Assembly: GCA_024695935.1 (NCBI GenBank)
Contig: JAILHH010000008.1
Coordinates: 33,336 to 97,335 of the forward strand
Origin: Acetatifactor sp.
Lineage (GTDB): Bacteria; Bacillota; Clostridia; Lachnospirales; Lachnospiraceae
Direction: 5' to 3'
DNA: 64,000 nt
Shown here: piece after piece, positions 9,449-17,369 of the stretch
Layout: each line of letters opens with the position of its first letter
Position numbering within the stretch: position 1 is the stretch's first letter
Position numbers and translations under genes: made by a program
The notes under the pieces: generated by a model
The model's input: only the letters and a program-made list of their open reading frames with translations
Databases searched by the model: none
Told to the model about the DNA's origin: nothing

Positions 9449-9678
9449 CTGGTAAAACAAAAGGACATCCAAGAGGATGTCCTTTTTGTTTTAGCAGAAG
9501 CCGAGACGGCTTCTGCACACCGCATAGCGTTCGCTAAGCGGGTTCGTAAAAAGGTCCACCGGACCTTTTTACGTCTCGCGCTCCGAGAAACCGGTGCCTC
9601 GAAAGTTCGATTATCTCCGCTTCGCTCCGGTCCGCGCAAAGCCGAGGTCCCCCGGACCCCATGCGCCGTCTCGCGCTC
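9438..9678 (+). repeat. Three copies of the tRNA-Gly(GCC) 3' terminal 12-mer
   Basis: CGTCTCGCGCTC occurs at 9438-9449 (the genuine tRNA end), 9572-9583 and 9667-9678. The copies sit 134 and 95 bases apart. Repeated tRNA 3' ends are what serial integration at a tRNA gene leaves behind; no integrase is present. Confidence 0.75.
9454..9492 (+). terminator. Terminator of the tRNA-Gly transcript
   Basis: Long stem AAAAGGACATCC / GGATGTCCTTTT with a four-base AAGA loop and T-rich tail. It starts six bases after the second tRNA. Confidence 0.9.
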
Positions 9679-9850
9679 AAAGCAGTAGATTCCTTATTAT
9701 TTTAAGCGTATGGACACATAGGGCGACAGCGCGAAACGATTATTATGCGAAGGAAAATATGAGCCCGATCATAAAAGGCCTCGAAGGTTCGATTATCTCC
9801 GCTTCGCTCCACCCTATGAAAAAAATTTACTTACTTTTTGACAAGTAAAT
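9493..9850. other. GC-rich, hairpin- and repeat-containing spacer after the tRNAs
   Basis: No gene is supported, although open frames cross it in several directions. It holds three further hairpins: GCAGAAGCC/GGCTTCTGC near 9494-9516, GTAAAAAGGTCC/GGACCTTTTTAC near 9546-9573, and a GGTCC-rich stretch near 9630-9660. It also has two 12-base copies of the tRNA 3' end and a 33-base direct repeat. Its base composition is clearly richer in G and C than the flanks. Confidence 0.6.
9596..9810 (+). repeat. 33-bp direct repeat, two copies
   Basis: Copies at 9596-9628 and 9778-9810, both beginning GCCTCGAA and ending CTTCGCTCC, differ at one base. The inner GTTCGATT resembles a tRNA T-loop. The spacing is 182 bases. 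Confidence 0.8.
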
Positions 9851-9881
9851 GGATGATTACGTTGCCTGCTGTGAACTAGAA

Positions 9882-10079
9882 TCCGACGGTGATAGCAAAA
9901 GCAGTAAACTTGTCGGTATATGATTACCGACTGGAAGGCCATTACACCTTTTGTTGGTCGGAAAAAACAGAGTGACTTGAGAGAAGTAGCATGTATTTTA
10001 CCGACTAAAAATGAATTATTTATATCTGCGTAGGTTTTTTATAACCGACTAAATAGACTTTTCGATTAATTGCATCGGA
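9882..10079. repeat. Four-dyad element A (ACCGAC/GTCGGT family)
   Basis: Four inverted-word units: 9882-9917 (TCCGAC...GTCGGT), 9926-9962 (ACCGAC...GTCGGA), 10000-10035 (ACCGAC...GTAGGT) and 10044-10079 (ACCGAC...ATCGGA). Gaps between units are 8, 37 and 8 bases. Word starts within a unit are 30 or 31 bases apart. The 24-25 bases between words show no conservation. The same layout occurs at 46735-46931 and 48243-48440. Function is unknown. Confidence 0.8.
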
Positions 10080-10243
10080 AGTCGCCTTAAATAAAAAAGA
10101 TATGGCAACATACTACCATTTGTGGGAGAAATACTTTATGATAAAGAAAGCATGCGCCATCAAAGCACTTTGAGGCCGAGTGATCATAAGTATCATAACG
10201 CTGCTCGAATAAAAAAAGGTTATATGGAGGAAAGGGAAACAAA

Positions 10244-10438
10244 ATGAAGAAAACTGATAATCCGCTGATAGCAACAGATATAAGTACACATATACTTACA
10301 GTTCAGCGCTTTATAAAACAATGCGAGATGAATGCATTGAAAAATGACGGAGTTATAGATAAGGACGAAAAGGCTCTGTTGGAAAAGATCACAAAGATTT
10401 CAGGAAAGTATATATCAGAGCTTAAAAAATTATATTAA
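10244..10438 (+). CDS. Small hypothetical protein, 64 aa
   Basis: A short charged protein, mostly helical in appearance, with no signal or membrane segment. The stretch NDGVIDKDEKALLEKI (about residues 34-49) looks like a single EF-hand-like or TerB-like acidic loop followed by a helix. GGAGG at 10226-10230 is somewhat far (about 13 bases) but is followed by AAAGGG. A terminator follows at 10504. I do not recognise the family. It lies just downstream of four-dyad element A, with a TCAAAG/CTTTGA palindrome at 10160-10173 in its leader. Confidence 0.55.
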   Translation: MKKTDNPLIATDISTHILTVQRFIKQCEMNALKNDGVIDKDEKALLEKITKISGKYISELKKLY

Positions 10439-10503
10439 CCTCGTGCGAGGAAAATAAAGCATAGGAAATTAAACATCAGAAAGTAAAATACAAGCTAAAC
10501 GAT

Positions 10504-10541
10504 AAACACCCCCGAGTCACAAACTCGAGGGTGTTTAATAT
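10504..10541. terminator. Convergent terminator between the 64-aa ORF and the DUF4097 gene
   Basis: Stem AAACACCCCCGAGT / ACTCGAGGGTGTTT with one mismatch and a five-base loop. A and T tracts on both sides make it usable from either strand. Confidence 0.88.
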
Positions 10542-10555
10542 TATAAAAGTATCTA

Positions 10556-11350
10556 TCAGTTCCACTTCTGTCCGTTCACTTTGACGGAGCCAAGGTCACA
10601 GTTTAGATCCAGGTCCTTGGATTCGGGATCAGAAACTTTTACGTCTATATTTCCAAGGTCACAGGAAGCCTTGAGGCTGTCAAACTCACCTTCTATGGAA
10701 ATATCTCCGCAGTCGGCTGTTATTTCACCTTTGTGAAATTCGATATCATCAAGGTCGATATCGCCAAGGTCCGCGTCGATGGAGATATAATCAAATTCGG
10801 AAGAATCCATATCTATATCCCCGGCATTTGTGCTGACGTTTAAATCCTTTGACTTTAAATCTTTCAAGGATATGTCTCCGGCATCCGTTTCGATCTTAAG
10901 AGTCTGAATGTTTAGCTTTTGTATGTCTATATCCCCCGCATCGGCTTTTAAGGTTACCGAGCTTAATTCGGTATCCTCGGGGACAGTGATATTGATCTTG
11001 AAAGCGGAAAGGTCATTAAAGGATATTTTGTCCGTGCGTTGTTCGATCAAAAGCTTTCCATCGGTCACTTTTATGCTTGGGGCAAGATCATCAGGATAGT
11101 TATGCTCGATCTGTAATTTATTTCCGTAGGTAATGTCCACATCTGCGGCATCCATATCAATGTTAATGGAGTCGATTACGTCTGCATTGTAATTGATCAC
11201 CTGCATGGGGCCGGTGGAAGTGGTATTTCTGATATGAAAAATTTCTGTGTTAAATCGGAAAACATGATAGAAGAGTGCGATCACTACCACGATAAGGGTT
11301 ATCGTCCATAATATCAAAAGATATAATTTTGTACCGTTTTTCTTTTCCAT
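10556..11350 (-). CDS. DUF4097 family beta-repeat membrane-anchored protein
   Basis: A 264-residue protein with one N-terminal membrane segment (about 8-28) and an outer domain of repeated beta strands. Each repeat has a pattern like hydrophobic-x-D-A-G-D-I (for example DAADVDI, DAGDIDI, DAGDISL, NAGDIDM, DLGDIDL), about 18-20 residues apart, the hallmark of the DUF4097/LiaG-type right-handed beta repeat. It is last in a three-gene operon after the HAAS-domain protein (2-base gap). Families of this sort accompany PadR and HAAS genes in Firmicutes, probably in envelope-stress sensing. Molecular function is unknown. Confidence 0.85.
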   Translation of the reverse strand: MEKKNGTKLYLLILWTITLIVVVIALFYHVFRFNTEIFHIRNTTSTGPMQVINYNADVIDSINIDMDAADVDITYGNKLQIEHNYPDDLAPSIKVTDGKLLIEQRTDKISFNDLSAFKINITVPEDTELSSVTLKADAGDIDIQKLNIQTLKIETDAGDISLKDLKSKDLNVSTNAGDIDMDSSEFDYISIDADLGDIDLDDIEFHKGEITADCGDISIEGEFDSLKASCDLGNIDVKVSDPESKDLDLNCDLGSVKVNGQKWN

Positions 11351-11352
11351 GA

Positions 11353-12315
11353 TCAGTCCTCCTTTACCAAAGCCACTTCAAGGATCTTGTTGAGTACAGC
11401 CGCAATGGGCCAGATGATCCAGGTGATATCCCATCTGAAGGAGATGAAGCTGATGACCAGATATATGCATGTAACGGTAGTCCAATATACTTCCATAACA
11501 GCGGTGGCTGCTTTGTTTATGTATTCCACTTCGTTCTCCTTTCCATAGGTTCCGCTGATAGTGTTTGAATCATTAAGTTTGAGGATCGTATCGTAGCTTC
11601 CCATGATATGGCTGCTGAATATAAAGAGAAATACTCCGGTGGCAACCATGATAAATATGGAGATCACAAAGATCCCGGATTTCATTATGGCGATGGGCAG
11701 CCAGCAGATAGAGCAGAGCATCACGCCGAGAGCGATCATAAAAGCATAGGCAATCTTGAAGGTCTTTCTCTTTTCTCTGACCTGTCCGGCGGTAGCCATA
11801 TCGATCTGGCAGGGCTCTTTTTCGAGGAAGTGCCATTCAGAGTTTCTGATGCCGCTGAAAACAAAAAGGGCAATGGCGATACCGATACTTAAAAACATTC
11901 CCATCAAACTGAAAATTGCGGCATTACTGAAATCCACAAATGCTGTTAAGATGGGAAAACATACGCTGAGGATGCACAGCATAACTCCCACACCCACCAT
12001 CAGTCCGCTGACTCTGCGTACATTCAGGTAGTCCAGCACTTCTTCATTTCTAAGAAACCTGCGGCTGATACTGGCTTCGCGGACTCTTGTTTCCTCGACT
12101 TCTTTTGTAAGTCCCAGGTCCTCTGCCAGTTCGTCAAGATTTCCAAACTCTGAGATAACAGTACCAACGGCGCTGTTTTCACTTAATCCCTCGCTTAAAA
12201 GCTCATTGTATTTGTCTTCCATCATGCTCAAAAGCTCGGATTTTGCTTTTTTGACTTCCGGTGTATTGGGAAGATTTGCAAACATTGCTTCAAGATAGTT
12301 TCTTATTGTCTCCAT
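11353..12315 (-). CDS. HAAS/permease-prefix domain membrane protein
   Basis: A 320-residue protein with an N-terminal HAAS-type helical domain (residues 1-70: short helices, then SEGLSENSAVGTVISEFGNLDELAEDLGL). The rest is an integral membrane region with about six segments (108-130, 135-158, 190-208, 213-235, 275-292, 297-312). The HAAS domain occurs in proteins encoded beside PadR regulators. It lies 16 bases after the padR gene and just before the DUF4097 gene, so the three form one transcript. Likely role: membrane partner of the DUF4097 protein (inference). Confidence 0.82.
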   Translation of the reverse strand: METIRNYLEAMFANLPNTPEVKKAKSELLSMMEDKYNELLSEGLSENSAVGTVISEFGNLDELAEDLGLTKEVEETRVREASISRRFLRNEEVLDYLNVRRVSGLMVGVGVMLCILSVCFPILTAFVDFSNAAIFSLMGMFLSIGIAIALFVFSGIRNSEWHFLEKEPCQIDMATAGQVREKRKTFKIAYAFMIALGVMLCSICWLPIAIMKSGIFVISIFIMVATGVFLFIFSSHIMGSYDTILKLNDSNTISGTYGKENEVEYINKAATAVMEVYWTTVTCIYLVISFISFRWDITWIIWPIAAVLNKILEVALVKED

Positions 12316-12331
12316 TTTCTCTCCTTTTTCG

Positions 12332-12670
12332 TTAGCGACGGATGAACTTTTGAACCACGTCCTTGGTCAGTTCCCATTCCTCGCATTTGCTCTCATAATA
12401 CTTGCGACCTTCTTCGGTGATACGGTAGTAGGTTCGCTTCTTACCGTTTCCTTCCATGTCCTTCTCGACTGTAAATGACTCGATGAATCCGTTTTTTTCC
12501 ATTCTGGTGAAGGCTGAATACAGGGTTGTTTCCTTTATAATGTATTTTCCGTCCGTTATGGTCTTTATCTGCTTTGAGATCTCATAACCATAGGAAGGTT
12601 CCAGCAACAGAATGCTAAGTATCATGGTGTCATTGTAGCCTCGGATCACATCGCTACTGATCTCAACCAT
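12332..12670 (-). CDS. PadR family transcriptional regulator
   Basis: A 112-residue winged-helix repressor. The PadR signature is clear: ILSILLLEPSYGYEISKQI (about 18-36), the wing segment TLYSAFTRMEKNGFIES, and KRTYYRITEEGRKYYES. An AGGAGG lies six bases before the ATG. It heads the operon with the HAAS and DUF4097 genes, and its promoter is covered by three evenly spaced inverted repeats, strongly suggesting autoregulation. The inducing signal is unknown; neighbours point to the cell envelope. Confidence 0.92.
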   Translation of the reverse strand: MVEISSDVIRGYNDTMILSILLLEPSYGYEISKQIKTITDGKYIIKETTLYSAFTRMEKNGFIESFTVEKDMEGNGKKRTYYRITEEGRKYYESKCEEWELTKDVVQKFIRR

Positions 12671-12738
12671 AAAGCCTCCTTTTCATGCTTTTATCAAGTG
12701 GTTTTTAAATGCGCATCATTACAGATTTATTACTATGT

Positions 12739-12809
12739 CTGTCATACTACGACAGATAAAGTACTTCATCTGTTGAAGTAAATATACTACGTCAGTCGTA
12801 GGAAGTCAA
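12739..12809 (-). promoter_or_regulatory. PadR operon promoter with three operator-like dyads
   Basis: On the minus strand TTGACT (12804-12809) and TATATT (12781-12786) are 17 bases apart. Three inverted repeats overlay it. CTACG-N5-CGTAG (12787-12801) fills most of the 17-bp spacer. TACTTCA-N5-TGAAGTA (12762-12780) abuts the -10 and covers the start site. CTGTC-N7-GACAG (12739-12755) lies further downstream. Dyad centres are about 23 bp apart, roughly two helical turns. Confidence 0.8.
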
Positions 12810-12829
12810 TATTATTTTTAAAATAATTT

Positions 12830-13010
12830 TTGCACGAGTAAATATAGAGTTATTGCAAAGAAGCGAGGGGGCTGTAGGGATGCCACCAAGGGAGTTTTTG
12901 CAGACGCAAAGGCTTGCCTTCGCAGCGAGGACTGTTTGAGCGACTGGCGCCCTGCAGACAGGACCCGCTTCTGATGTAAACCAACAACAATTTTGTCGAA
13001 TAACACTATT
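12830..13010. other. Intergenic block with locally high GC
   Basis: Between the padR promoter and the sugar-transport promoter. The part at about 12855-12975 is visibly richer in G and C than its surroundings and contains repeated GCGAGG words (near 12863 and 12927) and CTGCAGACAGG. No gene with a ribosome binding site is supported. It could be a dispersed repeat or the remnant of a gene. Confidence 0.4.
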
Positions 13011-13039
13011 TTGTCTCCGGATTTTTGTAATATCATAAT
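13011..13039 (+). promoter_or_regulatory. Promoter of the maltose-type ABC operon
   Basis: TTGTCT (13011-13016) and CATAAT (13034-13039), 17 bases apart. The predicted start is near 13046, with a cre-like site just downstream. Confidence 0.6.
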
Positions 13040-13062
13040 TGTGCTATAAAAAAGCAAATTAG

Positions 13063-13076
13063 TGAAAGCGCCTCCG
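13063..13076 (+). promoter_or_regulatory. CcpA cre-like site
   Basis: TGAAAGCGCCTCCG matches the cre consensus TGWAARCGYTTNCW at 12 of 14 positions. Its position, about 20-30 bases after the predicted start site, fits roadblock-type carbon catabolite repression. Confidence 0.5.
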
Positions 13077-13135
13077 ATAAGTGTTATTTTATAATTTCTA
13101 TTGCAAATCAAAAAACCAAAACGGAGGGTACGATT

Positions 13136-14443
13136 ATGAAAAAGAAATTGTTAAGCGCATTGCTTTGCGTTGCAATGACAGCTTCCATGCTGATCGGATG
13201 CGGCAGTGCAGAGCAGGCAGCAACCGAAACTGCTGACAAAGCAGCAGATGCGGCAACAGAGACAACTGTAGAGGACACTGAGGCTGCTACTACAGCAGAA
13301 GTTGAGAAGGTTGAACTCAAGGTATGGAGTCCTGAGGATGAGCACGATATCACTGTTGAGCAGTGTGAAGCATTCGCAGCAAATCATCCTGAGTATGAGA
13401 TCACATTCACATATGAGAATGTAGAAAATGCAGACTCTATCACTCAGTTAAAGAATGACCCCGATGTAGCAGCAGACGTATTTGTTTATCCTACAGGCGG
13501 TATTCCTGAGATGATCGAAGCAGGACTCATCTATCCCATCACTGTTGATGCAGAGAATGTAAAGAGCGCATACGGCGAAAATGCAATCAAGTCATGCAGT
13601 TCTGACGGAGTTCTCTATGGTATTCCTCAGACACCCAATGCTTTCTTTATGTATTACAACAAGAGCCTCTTCACAGAGGATGATGTAAAGTCCATCGAGA
13701 CAATGCTGGCAAAGGATCTTGGAAGCGATGTAAAGAATTTCTCATTCACCATCTCAAACAGCTGGTATGTTGAGTCATTCTTCTATGCAAACGGTGGAAT
13801 ACTTTACGGCGAGGACGGTACAGACGGAACACAGTGCTCATGGAATGATGAGAAGGGTGTAGCAGTCGGTAAATACCTCCTTGACCTTGTGGCAAATGAC
13901 AAATATGTAGAAGATATCGACGGTATCGCAGCAAGCATGTTCCAGGAAGGAAAGCTTGGCGCAGTTTGCTCAGGTACATGGTCTTCAGAGGACTTCAAGG
14001 CAGCTCTTGGCGATGACCTTGGCGCAACAGTTCTTCCTACTGCAGAGATCGACGGAAAGGTATGCCAGCTCAGCAACTTCGCTGACTTCAAGGCATACGG
14101 CGTTAAGTCTTCAACACTTTATCCCAAGGCAGCTCAGCAGCTTGCAGAGTGGCTTGGCGGTGAGGAGAGCCAGCTTAAGCGTTTCGAAGCTATCAACATG
14201 ACTCCTACCGTAACAGCTCTTCTTGAGAATGAGTCAGTTCAGGCAAACGTAGCAGCATGCGCACTCAGCGAGATGACAGGAAAGTTCTCAACTCCTCAGC
14301 CCACAACTTCACAGATCAGCCAGTACTGGGCACCTGTTGAAGCTTTCGGTAAGGGAATCGTAAACGGTGACATCACCGAGGCAAACCTTCAGGAGAGCCT
14401 TGATTCAATGGTAGAGGGCGTTACAACAAAGCTTGCTGAGTAA
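13136..14443 (+). CDS. Sugar ABC transporter substrate-binding lipoprotein (maltose type)
   Basis: Extracellular solute-binding protein family 1, delivering a sugar, probably maltodextrin, to the permease pair encoded next. The 435-residue precursor has a lipoprotein signal ending in LIGC, then a Thr/Ala/Glu-rich linker (about 25-60). Mature features typical of MalE-like proteins follow: LKVWSPEDE, DVFVYPTGGIPEMIEAGLIYPI, YGIPQTPNAFFMYYNKSLF and a C-terminal ISQYWAPVEAFGKGIVNG. ACGGAGGG precedes the ATG. No ATPase gene is present, so a shared MsmX-like ATPase elsewhere is expected. An intercistronic hairpin separates it from the permeases. Confidence 0.9.
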   Translation: MKKKLLSALLCVAMTASMLIGCGSAEQAATETADKAADAATETTVEDTEAATTAEVEKVELKVWSPEDEHDITVEQCEAFAANHPEYEITFTYENVENADSITQLKNDPDVAADVFVYPTGGIPEMIEAGLIYPITVDAENVKSAYGENAIKSCSSDGVLYGIPQTPNAFFMYYNKSLFTEDDVKSIETMLAKDLGSDVKNFSFTISNSWYVESFFYANGGILYGEDGTDGTQCSWNDEKGVAVGKYLLDLVANDKYVEDIDGIAASMFQEGKLGAVCSGTWSSEDFKAALGDDLGATVLPTAEIDGKVCQLSNFADFKAYGVKSSTLYPKAAQQLAEWLGGEESQLKRFEAINMTPTVTALLENESVQANVAACALSEMTGKFSTPQPTTSQISQYWAPVEAFGKGIVNGDITEANLQESLDSMVEGVTTKLAE

Positions 14444-14495
14444 TCGTCAGTTCAAATCACAGAAAAAATCTGCGATAGCAAAATGTAAACTTTTT

Positions 14496-14529
14496 CCGAG
14501 GATCGCATTCTGCGGTCCTTGGAGTTTTT
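14496..14529 (+). terminator. Intercistronic hairpin/attenuator after the binding-protein gene
   Basis: A twelve-base-pair stem (CCGAGGATCGCA with TGCGGTCCTTGG, two wobbles), three-base loop, then AGTTTTTA. It lies inside the operon, so it probably stops part of the transcripts or protects the upstream mRNA, giving more binding protein than permease. Confidence 0.7.
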
Positions 14530-14544
14530 AAAGGAGAATTAGGG

Positions 14545-15906
14545 ATGAAGCAGTCGGGTTACGATAAAACGCTGCAGCTTGCAAAAAAAGTGGACAAAAT
14601 TGACAGACTCTCCTACATACTTATGGGATTTGCTCATATAAAAGCCGGGCAAATCGTAAAGGGTGTAGGATTTTTTCTGTTGGAGATCGCATTTATCCTG
14701 TACATGATAAAAAAGGGTGTTAGCACTCTGATCAATCTCATCACCCTGGGAACTGTACAGCAGGGAATGGTATATGATGAAGCGGAAGAGATCTATGTGA
14801 GAGTCGACGGGGACAATTCCATGCTGATGCTTTTGTATGGCGTGGTGGCTCTGTTTGTGATAATAGGTTTTGTCATTATGTGGCGCGTGAGCGTCCGCAC
14901 CGGTTTTCAAGCTCTGATAAACAAAAAAGCCGGGAAGAAAAACCCGGGATTCATAGAGGACATAAAGTCTCTCTTTGACAAAAACATTCACATGAATTTG
15001 TTGTTTGTCCCTTTGCTGGGACTGTTCCTTTTTACGGTATTGCCTCTTGTGTACATGATACTCATGGCATTTACCAATTATGATGTAAATCATCAGCCCC
15101 CGGGAAACCTCTTTGACTGGGTGGGGCTTAGAAATTTCAGCGAATTATTGCTTTCCTCAGGAAAGATCGCGCAGACTTTCTGGCCGGTGCTCGGCTGGAC
15201 ACTGGTGTGGGCAGTGTTTGCCACTTTCAGCAACTACTTTCTGGGGATATTGCTTGCAGTCCTGATCAACAGGGACGGAGTTAAATTGAAAAAACTGTGG
15301 AGAACCGTATTCGTGCTCTCCATTGCCATACCATCTTTTGTAAGTCTCCTGGTCATCCGCACCATGTTAAACAAGAGCGGAGTTATCAACATGGAGCTTA
15401 TAAACCTTGGATTTATAAAGGATCCGCTGCCATTTTTGACAAATGCCACCTGGGCAAGAGCAAGTGTCATTGTGGCTAACATGTGGATCGGTATACCTTT
15501 TACCATGCTCATTGCTACGGGAATCCTGACGAATATTCCGTCGGACCTGTATGAGAGCGCAAAGATCGACGGTGCCGGCCCATTTATGATGTTTAAAAAG
15601 ATAACCATGCCCTACATCTTTTTCATCACAACACCGTATCTGATTTCTAACTTTATAGCCAATGTAAATAATTTTAATCCTATTTATTTCATGACTGAGG
15701 GCGGTCCGCTGACTCTGGAATATTTCAAGGGCGCCGGAAAGACGGACTTACTTGTCACATGGCTTTACAAACTGACAAAGGACAGCTTTGACTATTGCTA
15801 TGCCGCAGCCATCGGTATTCTGATCTTTGGAATATCCGCAACGGTTTCGCTTATTCTCTATAATAAGTCAAATGCGTCAAGAAATGAGGAGGGCTTCCAG
15901 TTATGA
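14545..15906 (+). CDS. Sugar ABC transporter permease (MalF type)
   Basis: Integral membrane subunit of the maltose-type importer, 453 residues. Two extra membrane segments near the N-terminus (about 35-58 and 92-113) precede a basic, KK-rich cytoplasmic stretch. The core permease follows from about 150, with a cytoplasmic EAA loop DLYESAKIDGAGPFMMFKKITMP at about residues 333-355, the contact site for the ATPase. AAGGAG lies about eight bases before the ATG. The stop overlaps the next start by four bases (ATGA), indicating coupled translation with the MalG-type subunit. Confidence 0.9.
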   Translation: MKQSGYDKTLQLAKKVDKIDRLSYILMGFAHIKAGQIVKGVGFFLLEIAFILYMIKKGVSTLINLITLGTVQQGMVYDEAEEIYVRVDGDNSMLMLLYGVVALFVIIGFVIMWRVSVRTGFQALINKKAGKKNPGFIEDIKSLFDKNIHMNLLFVPLLGLFLFTVLPLVYMILMAFTNYDVNHQPPGNLFDWVGLRNFSELLLSSGKIAQTFWPVLGWTLVWAVFATFSNYFLGILLAVLINRDGVKLKKLWRTVFVLSIAIPSFVSLLVIRTMLNKSGVINMELINLGFIKDPLPFLTNATWARASVIVANMWIGIPFTMLIATGILTNIPSDLYESAKIDGAGPFMMFKKITMPYIFFITTPYLISNFIANVNNFNPIYFMTEGGPLTLEYFKGAGKTDLLVTWLYKLTKDSFDYCYAAAIGILIFGISATVSLILYNKSNASRNEEGFQL

Positions 15907-17174
15907 CAACTCCCAAAGGATTTAATCCAAAATATTACAGACTCCTTCCTGTGTTTGCGGCTCTCCCTGTACTGCTTTCGTTTTTGCCCTATGTTTCAAC
16001 GGGAAATAAAAATCTGAACGGATTTTTAATGTTAAAGTCGATGGGGGATTTTAAAAATGCGGCCGGAGCCATGACAGTTATCTTTGGAGGGATCGGAGGA
16101 CTGATCGCCGGCCTTGTGACCGTGGCAGCCCTTTTGCTTCTCATGATCTTTAGAAATAAGGTGTTCGGATACATTGCCACATTTGCCGAGGTGTTTTTTG
16201 CTTTTTTTGAAGTGGTCTCATTTTTCGGGATCAAAAAGATGTTTGATGCCACAGAAGGCTTTGGTGGAGATTTTATGATCCATGATCTGAAGGTGGGCTT
16301 TTGGTTATTACTTGTTGCAAGCATCACAGGTCTGTGGATAACAATGGCAGCCAACAGATTCCATACGGAATATATAATCCTCACGGTTATGTCCGTGATC
16401 TGGCTGTTTCCTGTTTTTTATATCACCATGACAGCTCTTCGTCAGGAAGGTTCATTTTATGTAAATTACATAATGCCAAAGCAGCCGGGCCTTGAAAATT
16501 TCAGGAAGATGCTCTTTGACGACTCGAAGTTTCACTATGTGAGATGGTTTAAGAACACATTGCTTGTAGCCACATTATCATGTATCGTGAGCTCCCTCAT
16601 AGTGCTTCAGAGCGCCTATGTGCTTTCACGCATCCGCTTCAGTGGCAGAAAGACCATCATGAACCTGTTACTGATACTGGGAATGTTCCCCGGATTTATG
16701 TCAATGATAGCGGTATATTATATCTTGAAGGGAATGGGCCTTGCCCAGTCTTTAGTGGCACTGGTACTGGTGTATTCCGGAAGTGCATCGCTGTCATATT
16801 ATGTTGCAAAGGGATTTTTCGACACTGTGCCAAAATCTCTGGATGAGGCTGCATGCATAGACGGCGCCACAAAATGGCATGTTTTTACAAAGATAATAAT
16901 GCCCCTGTCAAAGCCCATCATAATCTACACGGTTTTGACATCCTTTATGGGACCATGGGCAGATTATATCTTTGCAAGCGTGATCCTTGGCGATAAGTCG
17001 GATTACTATACCATCGCAATGGGACTTTTTAACATGATCAGCATGGAGAACATCGACAAATATTTTACGCAGTTTGCTGCAGGTGCGGTCCTGATCTCAA
17101 TACCCATTGCAACACTGTTTATCAGCTTACAAAAGTATTACGTAGAGGGACTGTCAGGTTCCGTGAAGGGTTAG
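15903..17174 (+). CDS. Sugar ABC transporter permease (MalG type)
   Basis: Second permease subunit, 423 residues. The conserved MalG core begins at about 155 (YIILTVMSVIWLFPVFYITMTAL) and has the EAA loop SLDEAACIDGATKWHVFTKIIMPLSKP around residues 316-342, ending in the usual short tail YYVEGLSGSVKG. About 150 residues before the core add three or four membrane segments (about 13-30, 50-80, 80-105, 125-145), which the standard 280-residue family lacks. It overlaps the MalF-type gene by four bases. A terminator follows at 17229. Confidence 0.88.
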   Translation: MTTPKGFNPKYYRLLPVFAALPVLLSFLPYVSTGNKNLNGFLMLKSMGDFKNAAGAMTVIFGGIGGLIAGLVTVAALLLLMIFRNKVFGYIATFAEVFFAFFEVVSFFGIKKMFDATEGFGGDFMIHDLKVGFWLLLVASITGLWITMAANRFHTEYIILTVMSVIWLFPVFYITMTALRQEGSFYVNYIMPKQPGLENFRKMLFDDSKFHYVRWFKNTLLVATLSCIVSSLIVLQSAYVLSRIRFSGRKTIMNLLLILGMFPGFMSMIAVYYILKGMGLAQSLVALVLVYSGSASLSYYVAKGFFDTVPKSLDEAACIDGATKWHVFTKIIMPLSKPIIIYTVLTSFMGPWADYIFASVILGDKSDYYTIAMGLFNMISMENIDKYFTQFAAGAVLISIPIATLFISLQKYYVEGLSGSVKG

Positions 17175-17228
17175 GGAGGTTTAAAAATACAGATAACACT
17201 CCTGATCAGAGTTTTATTGTTTTCGAAG

Positions 17229-17260
17229 AAGGCATGGCTGAAATTCGGCCGTGCCTTTTT
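17229..17260 (+). terminator. Terminator of the maltose-type ABC operon
   Basis: AAGGCATGGC pairs with GCCGTGCCTT (one wobble), followed by TTT, with a nine-base loop. Confidence 0.78.
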
Positions 17261-17369
17261 CACGGTACAGACGGATTTTGCTCTTTGTTTCAGCAGTTAA
17301 TTTCGATGTCGTGAAAAATGTGAGGGAAGATGGTATAATCAATAAAAATATTTTAGGACGGAGAAAAAG

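Noticed and set aside
9882..10079. CRISPR array
   Set aside because: The spacing is regular, but the conserved part is only six bases, words alternate in orientation, no repeat of 20 or more bases is present and there are no cas genes in the window. The same applies to 46735-46931, 48243-48440 and 21229-21472.
13108..13387. Two minus-strand frames over the start of the binding-protein gene
   Set aside because: They arise from the repetitive Ala/Thr/Glu linker codons of the sense gene; alanine/valine/serine low complexity only.
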